A program made the position numbers and the translations under genes. Source: DASZIT01 sp035948855 (GTDB lineage: Bacteria > Actinomycetota > Acidimicrobiia > Acidimicrobiales > RAAP-2). Taken from it: 41,169 nt of DNA. Positions 1 through 8,101 of this stretch are shown in pieces. Under the pieces are notes generated by a model. The model ran no database searches. It was not told the origin of the DNA and saw only the letters and a list, made by a program, of their open reading frames with translations. Position 1 is the first letter of the stretch. Each line of letters begins with the position of its first letter. The stretch is from the NCBI GenBank assembly GCA_035948855.1, contig DASZIT010000114.1:1-41169 (forward strand), read 5' to 3'.

Positions 1-337
1 CGTCTCCACCTACAACACCAATTTCGCCTTCGACTTCGGGCTGGCCCTGACCGAGGAGCAGGCGCAGCAGGTCCCCGAGATCGTGGAGATGGTCCGGAAC
101 CCTCCGGATTGGCTCCGGTTCTGGTCGACCCAGATTGGCGCCGAGCTCAAAGACGGTATGCGCGAGAACCCGAGTTGGATAGCCTTCGCCCGGGAGAACG
201 GGACCGTCTTCCACACCTACAGCGTGGCGGCGCCCGACCCCTTCGTCGCCCCCTACTTCGGTTGGCTGCTCGATCGGGCGCCGAAGCCGCAACCCAGCGA
301 GCCCCTCAATTATCGCAAGGACGAATACCCGGACTGA
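1..337 (+). CDS. DUF899 family thioredoxin-fold protein, C-terminal fragment
   Basis: This is the 3' end of a gene that begins before the window; the reading frame is open from base 2 to a TGA at 335-337. The fragment of about 110 residues contains the family's late landmarks. A stretch YNTNFAFDFGLALTEE matches the FNYDFHV segment of the complete paralogue at 16933-17673, followed by an aromatic-rich helix and then VFHTYS, which is near-identical to the FHTYS of that paralogue. The C-terminus departs from the usual family ending (YYFLDLTALGRQ in the paralogue) and finishes in a proline-rich stretch and KDEYPD. DUF899 proteins have a thioredoxin-like fold and are mostly uncharacterised. The CxxC region would lie upstream and cannot be seen. 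The next gene is convergent, 30 bp away. Confidence 0.75.
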   Translation, partial: VSTYNTNFAFDFGLALTEEQAQQVPEIVEMVRNPPDWLRFWSTQIGAELKDGMRENPSWIAFARENGTVFHTYSVAAPDPFVAPYFGWLLDRAPKPQPSEPLNYRKDEYPD

Positions 338-367
338 GGGTTCGGGGTGGCGATGGCGGTCGGCTGG

Positions 368-1501
368 TCAGGCGATCCCGAGTAGCTCGGCGCCGTTGCG
401 CCAGAAGAACCGCTCCTGGGTGTCGTCGTCGAAGGCGTCGAGCTCGGCGCCAAAGCGCTCGAAGGGACGTCGCCCACCCTCCGGGTGCGGGTAGTCGGTG
501 GAGAACATGAACAACTCAGGACCGCACTGCTCGATGAGCCAGGCGGTGTCCTCGAACGAGAAGGGCGTGAAGCGCACCTGACGTCGCAGGTACTCCGAGG
601 GCAGCAGGGGCAGGGCCTGGAGGTCGGGCTCTGATCGGGAGAAGGACCGAAAGGCGTGGTCCACATTTCGTAGGAGTCCCGGCACCCACGAGGCGCCCAG
701 CTCGATGGCGCCGCCGCGTAGGAGCGGGTGCCGCTCGAAGACACCGTCGAGGGCCAAGCAGGCCAGGAAGCGCTCGGGGGAATGATGCAGCACGGGAAAG
801 TCCTTGGCCCGCAGGTTCTCGCCGCCGCCCAGCCAGTCCTTGGGCCTCGGCCGCCCGTTGTTGTGGAAGGCCTTGGACAGGAGCTTGCCGCCCCCGACGT
901 GGAGGACGAAGGGCACCCCCGCCTCGGCGAGACGGGCCCACACCGGCTCGATGTCGACGTGCGCCGGGGAGAAGTCTCCAGGGGCGTCGGAAGGGATCCA
1001 CACCGCGGCGACACCCTCGGCGAGCGCCTCGTCCAGCGCGTCGGCAGCCAAAGCCGGGTCCCGCAAGGGCAGGAAGCCCACTGGGTTGAGACGCGGGTCG
1101 TGGCGGCAGAAGTCGACCATCGCCCGGTTGAGCGCCCGGGTGCCCCCGTAGAGCAGCTCCAGATCGTCGTTGCCGGTGAACTGCGACAGGGAGAAGGTGG
1201 GGAACACCAGCTGCGCGGAGATACCGAGCGCGTCGAGCACCCGGGTGCGCACGGCGGCGTCCAGCGCGCCGGGCGCCTTCCAGCCTTTGGGACCACTGAT
1301 GACGTCGGCGGTGACTCCCTCGTCGCGCTGTTGCGCCCACAGTTCCGGCAGCGACAACATGAGCTCGGCGGCGCCCGCCCCCGCCTTGTCGAAGCCGAGG
1401 GGACGCAGTCGGTCGCGCACCTGGGGATCGGCGTAGGCCGGGAGCCACTCCTCGACTTCCATGAGGTGGCTGTCGGCGTCGAACACGGCAGAACTGCGCA
1501 T
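368..1501 (-). CDS. amidohydrolase-2 family metal-dependent hydrolase (COG2159 type)
   Basis: A 377-residue protein of the amidohydrolase-2 TIM-barrel family, which holds decarboxylases and hydrolases acting on aromatic or carboxylated substrates. The first beta strand has the metal motif FDADSH (D8, D10, H12), a middle strand has FVLHVGGG (metal histidine), and a late strand has FSTDYPH (catalytic aspartate). All core metal ligands are therefore present. I place the start at the ATG at 1501 because GGAGG sits five bases upstream. An ATG at 1513 in the same frame overlaps that ribosome-binding site and is unlikely. A perfect inverted repeat, TGCTAG-N10-CTAGCA, lies 35-56 bases upstream and may be an operator. 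The gene is 3' of a thioesterase gene on the same strand with a 234-bp gap. Substrate unknown; two further relatives lie at 29512 and 30451. Confidence 0.82.
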   Translation of the reverse strand: MRSSAVFDADSHLMEVEEWLPAYADPQVRDRLRPLGFDKAGAGAAELMLSLPELWAQQRDEGVTADVISGPKGWKAPGALDAAVRTRVLDALGISAQLVFPTFSLSQFTGNDDLELLYGGTRALNRAMVDFCRHDPRLNPVGFLPLRDPALAADALDEALAEGVAAVWIPSDAPGDFSPAHVDIEPVWARLAEAGVPFVLHVGGGKLLSKAFHNNGRPRPKDWLGGGENLRAKDFPVLHHSPERFLACLALDGVFERHPLLRGGAIELGASWVPGLLRNVDHAFRSFSRSEPDLQALPLLPSEYLRRQVRFTPFSFEDTAWLIEQCGPELFMFSTDYPHPEGGRRPFERFGAELDAFDDDTQERFFWRNGAELLGIA

Positions 1502-1535
1502 GAATCCCTCCAATGGCAGGCGGCGACGGTGACGA

Positions 1536-1557
1536 TGCTAGTCGGAGGCGGCTAGCA
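1536..1557. promoter_or_regulatory. inverted repeat upstream of the amidohydrolase gene
   Basis: TGCTAG (1536-1541), ten bases, then CTAGCA (1552-1557): a perfect six-base inverted repeat. On the minus strand it ends 34 bases upstream of the amidohydrolase ATG, and its promoter-proximal arm overlaps TAGCAT, a possible -10 box. This would suit an operator for a dimeric regulator. No regulator gene is adjacent, so the assignment is inference only. Confidence 0.35.
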
Positions 1558-1735
1558 CTGCTGGGTGCCCGGCGGCAGCCCATCTCGGGGTTTGCCCGAT
1601 TCGACCCCCCCGTTACACCGCACTTCGACCGGGCCGGGATTGCCAACCCTCCGACGAGAACGCACCGACCCGCCTCGAGTGACCCGTGGATTCGCTCTCC
1701 GGACACTTAGACCGCGCCCTATCGACAGTGCAACG

Positions 1736-2524
1736 CTACTGATACCAGCAGAGCTGTTCGGTCGTTGCCAGAAGTGCGCCCTGTGGACTCCACAACCGAG
1801 CCTGCTGCCCGGCATTGCCGTCGTTGCCACGAGTGCCGTTGGCCTCATTGAGGATGTAGTCGTCACCGACCGCCTCGAGTTCCTTCGCGGTGGCGTGGAA
1901 GTAGACCGAAAGGGTCAAGGTGACCGATGGCCGCATCTCCTTCCCCATGTACAAGATGCGCGGCGGGTAGGCGTCAGAGAGGAAGGCCAACTGCATGGCG
2001 TCGATGGGGCGGCCTGAGGTCTCGCGCACCCAGAGAAGCGACTCCGTCGTCTCCTGGCCGAGATAGGGAACCCCGAAGACCGGACGGATGACCACGCGTT
2101 TTCCGAACTCACCGGGAGGATGCGCTTCATCGAGCGAGTCCGGATCGGGAGCTTCCGGCATGGAATATTCGGTAAACCCGTCGGTGGGCCGCCTGGTAAC
2201 GGTGATGGCGATGGCTTGCGCGAGCAACCGGAGGTCGTCGAAGTCGAGGAACTCGATGCGCCAGTGCTGGATGGTGCGGCCACTTGACACCGGCTGGGCG
2301 CGGATCAGTACATCGTTTCCAGAAATTACGGGACGCACGTAGTTGATGGTGAGGGCCGCAGGCTCACCTAGGTGCCGGGGATCGTCGATGACGCTTCGCA
2401 GCGCCATGGCCGCCGTCCACCCGCCGAACATGCCGGTGCCGGCCTCGTAACGAGAGTCCGCATTGGCGGTCAACTCGCTGTCGCCGACACGGCGCAGCAC
2501 CAGTGCCTCGGTCAATTCACTCAT
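1736..2524 (-). CDS. acyl-CoA thioesterase family protein (double hotdog, TesB-like)
   Basis: A 262-residue protein with the layout of actinobacterial acyl-CoA thioesterases of the double-hotdog type. The N-terminal half has the substrate-loop signature GTGMFGGWTAAMALRSV (about residues 29-45) followed by TINYVRPV. The C-terminal half has a second hotdog with SVYFHA and the closing ATTEQLCWYQ, typical of the TesB-like C-terminal strand. It probably hydrolyses an acyl-CoA in the cytoplasm; the acyl chain cannot be told from sequence. The ATG at 2524 follows GAAAGGTGGGCG, which supplies a purine-rich ribosome-binding site. A perfect inverted repeat overlaps that site (2532-2548). The next gene on this strand is the amidohydrolase, which may be co-transcribed. 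Confidence 0.72.
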   Translation of the reverse strand: MSELTEALVLRRVGDSELTANADSRYEAGTGMFGGWTAAMALRSVIDDPRHLGEPAALTINYVRPVISGNDVLIRAQPVSSGRTIQHWRIEFLDFDDLRLLAQAIAITVTRRPTDGFTEYSMPEAPDPDSLDEAHPPGEFGKRVVIRPVFGVPYLGQETTESLLWVRETSGRPIDAMQLAFLSDAYPPRILYMGKEMRPSVTLTLSVYFHATAKELEAVGDDYILNEANGTRGNDGNAGQQARLWSPQGALLATTEQLCWYQ

Positions 2525-2531
2525 CGCCCAC

Positions 2532-2548
2532 CTTTCGGAGCTCGAAAG
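2532..2548 (-). promoter_or_regulatory. inverted repeat overlapping the thioesterase ribosome-binding site
   Basis: CTTTCG (2532-2537), five bases, CGAAAG (2543-2548). Read on the minus strand it ends eight bases before the thioesterase ATG, and its second arm contributes to the AAAGG of the ribosome-binding site. It could act as a DNA operator or as an RNA hairpin that masks the site. No more can be said from sequence. Confidence 0.35.
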
Positions 2549-2736
2549 TTAGCTTCTTGTTCGACGGGGTCGCGCCTCGTGGCGTCCCGTCGTACCTTAT
2601 TCAGCCCTGATCGTTCCATAGGTTTGGCATCCGGAACCTGGCCACGATGAACGGTGCTCGAGCCCATCGACGGTGCCGGCGCCGGTAAACGCGCCACCGA
2701 GCTCCGAAACAGCAGGCAAACATTTACCGACGGGGC

Positions 2737-3882
2737 CTAGCCAGGTTGGGTGCCACCCGACGGAGACCGAGATTCACTGAGGGTGGCGGCTCGAGCGACC
2801 AGAAATTGGGTTGCCGCCCGGCACCCGCTGTCGAAGAGCTGCTGTTGGTCCTGGAGGGTGAGGCCGAAGTCGGTGGAGTTGATGGTCCCGCAATCGACGA
2901 AGATCGTCGAGCGGGCGGCCTCGGTATCGAGGTGGTAGCGGTCCCATTCGGTGATCATCGTCCGGAGGCAGTCAATCGCTTCACCCACGGTGTTGGCGGC
3001 CGGACGGTCGGCGCTCATCTGGATCTGCCTGGCCGAGAGCTTGATCCCGAACGTCGGCCACCGGGAGGGCGCCTGGTCGGCCCGATCGAAGGATTGCAGC
3101 GGGAAGTTCGACAACATGCCCCCGTCGACGAGGGTGACGGTGCCTCCCGGCCAGTCTCCGTACTCGGGAGACGTGGACGGCTTGGTCTTCATCCGAACCG
3201 GTTCGAAGAAGAACGGGATGGACATCGAGGCCCGGACGGCGGCAACGATGCTCTGCTCGCCGGCCGGAAGTCCGTAGATCGGGTAGTCCCACGGCATCCG
3301 GACCAGGGTTCGCCGGGTGATGTCGGAAGCGAGCACCAGTAACCGGTAGCGCTGACCCTCGGGAATGCTGGCTCCGGGATCCTCGCCGGGCGGGATCTCG
3401 AGCTGCCCGAAGGAGGTGACCCCGAGGTCGGCAAGGATGGGTGACAACCACTCGACCAGATAGTCACCCGAGAACAGACCCATGTCGAGGAGGAGATGGG
3501 CGGCGGACCCAAGTCCTCCGGTGAGTCTACGGATCAGGCTCTTGTCCTCGAACCGGAGGTAGTCGACGGTGCCCAGGTACTGCCGGAGCAGACTGAGGCT
3601 CCGCCCGGCCTGCTGGATGGCAGCGGCGAGCGAGGCGGCGATGGCCCCGGAGCTGGTGCCGGCGATCCGCGGAAACCGGTAGCCGGCCTCGTCGAGCACC
3701 AGCATGGCTCCGACCAGACCGATGCCCTTGACCCCTCCTCCTTCGAGCACCAGATCGGCGGGCATCGACCCCACCCCGGTGACCGGATCCACGTAGGTGT
3801 CATGCTGCTTCAGGACGACCTTGGCCTGATCGAAGGCCTGTTGATCCTGGGGCGATCGCGGAAATGGCTGAACTTCGGGCAC
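2737..3882 (-). CDS. patatin-like phospholipase
   Basis: A 381-residue patatin-family lipid acyl hydrolase. With the GTG start at 3882, the oxyanion-hole motif GGGVKG lies at residues 48-53, the nucleophile elbow GTSSG at 75-79 (serine 77) and the catalytic aspartate motif DGGM at 253-256. The Ser-Asp dyad is therefore complete. The frame stays open upstream to an ATG at 4062, but that would overlap the divergent aquaporin start and add an unstructured Cys/Arg-rich stretch. The GTG at 3882 is preceded by a purine-rich GGCAGGATGGTGGC and is preferred. No signal peptide or membrane segment is obvious, so it probably acts on lipids from the cytoplasm. It is divergent from the aquaporin gene. Substrate unknown. 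Confidence 0.8.
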   Translation of the reverse strand: MPEVQPFPRSPQDQQAFDQAKVVLKQHDTYVDPVTGVGSMPADLVLEGGGVKGIGLVGAMLVLDEAGYRFPRIAGTSSGAIAASLAAAIQQAGRSLSLLRQYLGTVDYLRFEDKSLIRRLTGGLGSAAHLLLDMGLFSGDYLVEWLSPILADLGVTSFGQLEIPPGEDPGASIPEGQRYRLLVLASDITRRTLVRMPWDYPIYGLPAGEQSIVAAVRASMSIPFFFEPVRMKTKPSTSPEYGDWPGGTVTLVDGGMLSNFPLQSFDRADQAPSRWPTFGIKLSARQIQMSADRPAANTVGEAIDCLRTMITEWDRYHLDTEAARSTIFVDCGTINSTDFGLTLQDQQQLFDSGCRAATQFLVARAATLSESRSPSGGTQPG

Positions 3883-4052
3883 GCCACCATCCTGCCCGCT
3901 GCGCCCCGTAAGAGCTGGCCTCTTCCGGGTTTGGGTGCACCCGCAGGGCGACCGGAAACATCCCTCTGTCGCGCAGATGGCCGTGACACACTGGCGGGCG
4001 ACCGCGGGCTCGGCCGGTTCGCCGCCAGCCCTCCGAACACGGAGGTTCGTAC

Positions 4053-4853
4053 ATGACTGCACGCAAGCTGTTCGCCGAATGTCTGGGAACGGCGCTGCTG
4101 GTGTTCATCGCCGTCGGGGTGGCCACCCTGTCGTTCGGGAAATGGGCCTCGGGGCCGCTCATCGGCGGGTCCACCGGCACCAGCATCGCGGCCGGCGTGG
4201 TCGCCACCGCGCTCGCCTTCGGACTGGTGTTGTTGGTCCTCGCCTACGCCCTCGGGCCGATCTCCGGCTGCCATGTGAACCCGGCGGTCACCATCGGATT
4301 CGTGGTCAGCGGGCGGATGTCCGTCTTCGAGGGAATCAGCTACTGGGTGGCCCAGATAGCCGGCGGGATCATCGGCGCCGGCGCGCTCTACGAGGTGTTC
4401 CGCTCGACCACCCTCTACTCCAAGTCCGGCACCGGGCTCGGCACCGACGGGTGGGGGAAGCACTCGATGATCGGTATCCCCTGGGGCGGGGCGTTCGCGG
4501 CCGAGGCCATCCTCACCTTCCTCTTCGTGCTGGTGGTGCTGGTGGTCACCAGTCGCATCGGCAACTCCAACGTGGCCGGCGTGGCCATCGGCTTCGCGCT
4601 GGCCACCGTGCACCTGATCGGCATCCCCATCACCGGGACGTCGGTCAACCCGGCCCGCAGCCTGGGGCCGGCCATCTTCGTGGGCGGCGATGCCCTCCAC
4701 CAGGTGTGGTTGTTCCTGGTGGCTCCGCTGGCCGGCGGCATCGTGGCCGCCCTGGTCCATCGGTTCCTGGTGCCGGCCGAATCCGATCAGGCCATCGCCC
4801 TCCCCGGCGACGAGGCGGATCGAGAGGCATCTGCGGCTGCTCCGGCCGGGTAG
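4053..4853 (+). CDS. aqpZ: aquaporin (MIP family water channel, AqpZ-like)
   Basis: A 266-residue MIP-family channel with the two half-helix signatures HVNPAV (NPA at 76-78) and SVNPAR (NPA at 199-201), followed by the selectivity-filter arginine 202. A histidine at 187 in the fifth transmembrane helix region (TVHLIGI) is typical of water-selective channels rather than glycerol facilitators. Six hydrophobic helices can be seen. The loop between the third and fourth helices (about residues 117-140) is longer and more polar than in E. coli AqpZ, and the C-terminus is a short acidic tail. The start ATG follows GGAGG at a spacing of seven bases. The gene is divergent from the patatin gene, and a lipoprotein gene follows after 99 bp. 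Confidence 0.9.
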   Translation: MTARKLFAECLGTALLVFIAVGVATLSFGKWASGPLIGGSTGTSIAAGVVATALAFGLVLLVLAYALGPISGCHVNPAVTIGFVVSGRMSVFEGISYWVAQIAGGIIGAGALYEVFRSTTLYSKSGTGLGTDGWGKHSMIGIPWGGAFAAEAILTFLFVLVVLVVTSRIGNSNVAGVAIGFALATVHLIGIPITGTSVNPARSLGPAIFVGGDALHQVWLFLVAPLAGGIVAALVHRFLVPAESDQAIALPGDEADREASAAAPAG

Positions 4854-4952
4854 GTCAACCTCGTTGCTTCCCAAGCGTCGGAGCGCTTGACAGTCAGCGC
4901 CCCCTCGTCAATGATCGCGCCACCAATAACCTGGCAGAGGGGTTGACAACAG

Positions 4953-5648
4953 ATGTCGAAACTACGGGTAGCTGCACTGGTGTTTTTCGTGGGGGTGGCG
5001 GCGGTTGGGGTGGCGGCATGCAGCAGCAACTCGAGCAGCTCGACCACCACGGCGGCGGCCACCAACACCAAGACGGTGTTCTGCGGCTACAACACCACCC
5101 TCGACAAGGGCTCGTCCAGTGTGAGTAGCGCCGCCGATTTCCTGGCGTACCTCAAGGCGAACCAGACGTTGCTCAACAACCTTTCCAACAGCATTCCCAA
5201 TGACAGCATCAAGGCCCAGGCGACCACCATCATCAATGCGGCGAAGGCGGCGGTGGCCTCGAACAATGCCAACGCCCTGAGCAGCCCCGCGATCTCGTCA
5301 GCCGGTGCCGCCGTCGACACCTACTGCGGCACCGATGGCGGTGGGAATCCGCTTCCGGCGAACTTCGGGACCGGCAAGGGCTCCACCTTCTGCGCAGACG
5401 AAGCCACTCTCTCTTCCGGGTTGGGCAACGCCGCCACTCCGGCCGACGCGGTGACGTTCCTCAAGGCCAACCAGGCCAAGATCACCGAATTCGCCGCCAA
5501 CATCCCGAGCGCAGTCCAGAGTGATGCCCAGACTCTGGTCACCGCCGCCAATGCGGCTATCGCCGCCAACGACGGAACCCTCATCCAGACCCAGGCGGTC
5601 AGTACCGCCGGAAACAATGTGGATCTCTACTGCGGAGTGAACCACTAG
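4953..5648 (+). CDS. lipoprotein with two tandem copies of an uncharacterised domain
   Basis: A 231-residue putative lipoprotein that I do not recognise. The N-terminus has SKLR, a hydrophobic stretch and the lipobox VAAC (Cys23), followed by a Ser/Thr/Ala linker, so it should be anchored to the outer face of the membrane. The rest is an internal duplication. Residues 43-126 start FCGYNTTL and end DTYCG; residues 146-228 start FCADEATL and end DLYCG. The copies share an alanine-rich helical core (AADFLAYLKANQ against PADAVTFLKANQ) and a conserved cysteine at each end (C44/C125 and C147/C227), which suggests one disulfide per domain. The ATG at 4953 follows AGAGGGG. Between it and the aquaporin stop there is no clear terminator. 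Function unknown. Confidence 0.75.
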   Translation: MSKLRVAALVFFVGVAAVGVAACSSNSSSSTTTAAATNTKTVFCGYNTTLDKGSSSVSSAADFLAYLKANQTLLNNLSNSIPNDSIKAQATTIINAAKAAVASNNANALSSPAISSAGAAVDTYCGTDGGGNPLPANFGTGKGSTFCADEATLSSGLGNAATPADAVTFLKANQAKITEFAANIPSAVQSDAQTLVTAANAAIAANDGTLIQTQAVSTAGNNVDLYCGVNH

Positions 5649-5789
5649 AACCGCGGGTCCCGATGGGCCAGAATTCGTGGGTCCTGGTTCTCTGGATGGC
5701 ACGTATTCTGGAACCGTGTTCTTCAGCCTTCTATCCACAGAAGTACCGGGTGAGCTGACCTCACGTTCTCGGTTGACCGGAGCGAGCGG

Positions 5790-8090
5790 ATGACCGGCGC
5801 CGCCCGGGCTGCCGTCCACGGGATGCCCCGGATCGGGGCCGGCCGATCACTCAAACTGGCGCTAGAGGCCTTTTGGGCCGGAAAGATCCCGACCGAGGAA
5901 CTCCAACGCATCGCGGCGGGGATCCGCCAGTACAACTGGCAGGTGCTGTCCGACGCCGACATCGACTTCCTCCCCTCCAACGACTTCTCCCTCTACGACC
6001 ACGTGCTGGACGCCGCGGTGATGGTCGGCGCCGTCCCCGACCGCTTCCGACCAGAGGCCGGCTCCCTCGACCTCGATCGCTACTTCGCCATGGCCCGGGG
6101 CGGGGACATCGCCGACCATCCGGCCGCCCCGCTCGAGCTGACCAAGTGGTTCGACACCAACTATCACCATCTGGTCCCCGAGTTCGGAGACACCGGCCCC
6201 TTCGCCCCCGACACTTCGAAGCTGCGGGCCGAACTCGCCGAAGCTTCTGCCCTTGGCATCGCCGTCACTCCGGTGCTCCTGGGTCCGCTGACCCTGCTGC
6301 TGCGGGGATCCCATCCGCTCGGGACCGGTGCCCTCCACCTGCTCGACCCGGTCGTCGATGCCTATGGCGAGGTCCTCGCCGAACTCGCACGGGCTGGCGT
6401 TTCGTGGGTACGGATCGACGAGCCGTGCCTGGTCGAGGACCGAGACGCGGACGAGCTGTTGGGCCTGCAGCGCGCCTACCGGCAATTGGCCGAGCGCGGC
6501 GACCGACCCGGCCTGGTGATCTCGACCTACTTCGGCCACGTCGGTTCGGCCCTGCCGGTGCTGGCGGATCTGCCGGTGGAGGGGATCGGACTCGACTTCT
6601 GCCGGGGTCCGGAGAACCTCGACCTCCTGCAGGCGGCCGGCGGGCTGGGGGCCAAATTGCTGATGGCTGGAGTCGTCGACGGGCGCAACGTCTGGGCCAA
6701 CGATCTGTACGCCTCCTTGCAGCTGCTCGACCGGCTAGGCGAGTGGTCCGACGAGGTGGTGGTGTCCACCTCGTGTTCGCTGCTGCACGTCCCCCTGAGC
6801 CTCCGGACCGAGCCCGACCTCCCCGGCGAGGTGCTCCCGTGGCTGGCCTTTGCCGAGGAGAAGGTGGGCGAGGTCGCCACCCTGGCCAAGGGCCTCGGCC
6901 TGGGACGCGAGGCAGTGGTCGAAGAGCTCGACGCCAGCCGAAGGGTCCGCCTGACCCGGGAGCGTTCGGGGTGGGTGGTGGACGACCGGGTTCGGCAACG
7001 GGCAGCTGACGTGGCGGGATCCGATCCCCGCCGGTCATCGGGCCCCGAGGCAAGGGCGGCCGCCCAACGGGAGCGGTTGGGCCTGCCTCTCCTGCCCACC
7101 ACCACCATCGGCTCGTTCCCTCAGACCGCGGAGCTGCGGTCGGCCCGGGCCAAGTGGCGGGCCCACCACATCGATGATCAGGCCTACCTGGGCTCGTTGC
7201 GCGACGAGGTTGACCGGGTGATCCGCACCCAGGAGGAAATCGGACTGGACGTCCTGGTCCACGGCGAGCCCGAGCGGGATGACATGGTCCGCTACTTCGC
7301 CGATCAGCTGACCGGCTACGTGCTACCAGTGGAGGGATGGGTGCAGTCGTACGGTTCTCGATGCGTGCGGCCCCCGGTGCTCACCGGCGACGTGTCCCGC
7401 CCGAAAACGATGACGGCGGACTGGGCCGGCTATGCCCAGTCCCGAACCTCGAAACCGGTGAAAGGGATGCTCACCGGCCCGGTGACCATGCTCCGGTGGT
7501 CCTTCGTCCGTGACGACCAACCCGAGTCGGAGACTGCCCTCCAGCTGGCCCTGGCCATCCGGGACGAGCTGGTCGACCTCCAGTCCGCCGGCATCGCCGT
7601 GATTCAGGTGGACGAGCCCGGGCTGCGCGAAGGCCTGCCCCTCCGCACCGGAGACCACGCCGACTATCTGGCTTGGGCCACCCGGGCCTTCCGGATGGTG
7701 ACCGAACCGGCCGAGCCGCACACCCAGGTCCATACCCACATGTGTTACGCCCAACTCGGCGACATCCTCGATGCTCTCGTTGAGCTCGACATCGACGTGG
7801 TCTCGCTGGAGGCGGCCCGCTCGGGCATGGCGCTGGCGGCTGAGCTGAAAGCCGCCGACTACCAGGGCGGGGTCGGACCCGGCGTCTACGACGTCCACGC
7901 CCCGGGTATCCCGACGGCGGCCGACATCGAGAGGCTGCTTCGCCGGGCGGTCGAGGCCCTCGGCCCCGACCGGGTGTGGGTCAACCCCGATTGCGGGCTC
8001 AAGACCCGACGTTACGAGCAGGTGGTCCCCGCTCTCGAACACATGGTGGCGGCCGCCGGCAAGCTACGAGCGGAGCTCGAGACCGGCTGA
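5790..8090 (+). CDS. metE: cobalamin-independent methionine synthase
   Basis: A 766-residue MetE, the usual length for the family. It transfers the methyl group of 5-methyltetrahydropteroyl-triglutamate to homocysteine to make methionine in the cytoplasm. The N-terminal barrel begins MPRIGAGRSLKLALEAFWAG, and the C-terminal catalytic barrel starts near residue 430 (LPLLPTTTIGSFPQT). The zinc ligands are all present: H650 and C652 in HTHMC, E674 in SLEAARSG and C735 in NPDCGLKTR. The constant offset of nine from E. coli numbering supports the alignment. The ATG at 5790 follows GGAG at seven bases. The 141-bp leader is too short for, and shows no sign of, a cobalamin riboswitch. The next gene is convergent, 11 bp away. 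Confidence 0.95.
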   Translation: MTGAARAAVHGMPRIGAGRSLKLALEAFWAGKIPTEELQRIAAGIRQYNWQVLSDADIDFLPSNDFSLYDHVLDAAVMVGAVPDRFRPEAGSLDLDRYFAMARGGDIADHPAAPLELTKWFDTNYHHLVPEFGDTGPFAPDTSKLRAELAEASALGIAVTPVLLGPLTLLLRGSHPLGTGALHLLDPVVDAYGEVLAELARAGVSWVRIDEPCLVEDRDADELLGLQRAYRQLAERGDRPGLVISTYFGHVGSALPVLADLPVEGIGLDFCRGPENLDLLQAAGGLGAKLLMAGVVDGRNVWANDLYASLQLLDRLGEWSDEVVVSTSCSLLHVPLSLRTEPDLPGEVLPWLAFAEEKVGEVATLAKGLGLGREAVVEELDASRRVRLTRERSGWVVDDRVRQRAADVAGSDPRRSSGPEARAAAQRERLGLPLLPTTTIGSFPQTAELRSARAKWRAHHIDDQAYLGSLRDEVDRVIRTQEEIGLDVLVHGEPERDDMVRYFADQLTGYVLPVEGWVQSYGSRCVRPPVLTGDVSRPKTMTADWAGYAQSRTSKPVKGMLTGPVTMLRWSFVRDDQPESETALQLALAIRDELVDLQSAGIAVIQVDEPGLREGLPLRTGDHADYLAWATRAFRMVTEPAEPHTQVHTHMCYAQLGDILDALVELDIDVVSLEAARSGMALAAELKAADYQGGVGPGVYDVHAPGIPTAADIERLLRRAVEALGPDRVWVNPDCGLKTRRYEQVVPALEHMVAAAGKLRAELETG

Positions 8091-8101
8091 ACGCGGCCGG
8101 T

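Noticed and set aside
3883..4062. N-terminal extension of the patatin protein to ATG 4062
   Set aside because: It would overlap the divergent aquaporin start and its ribosome-binding site, and it encodes a low-complexity Cys/Arg stretch without similarity to the family.
5649..5789. Cobalamin riboswitch before metE
   Set aside because: The leader is only 141 bp, and I see no B12-box-like sequence or suitable long-range pairing.
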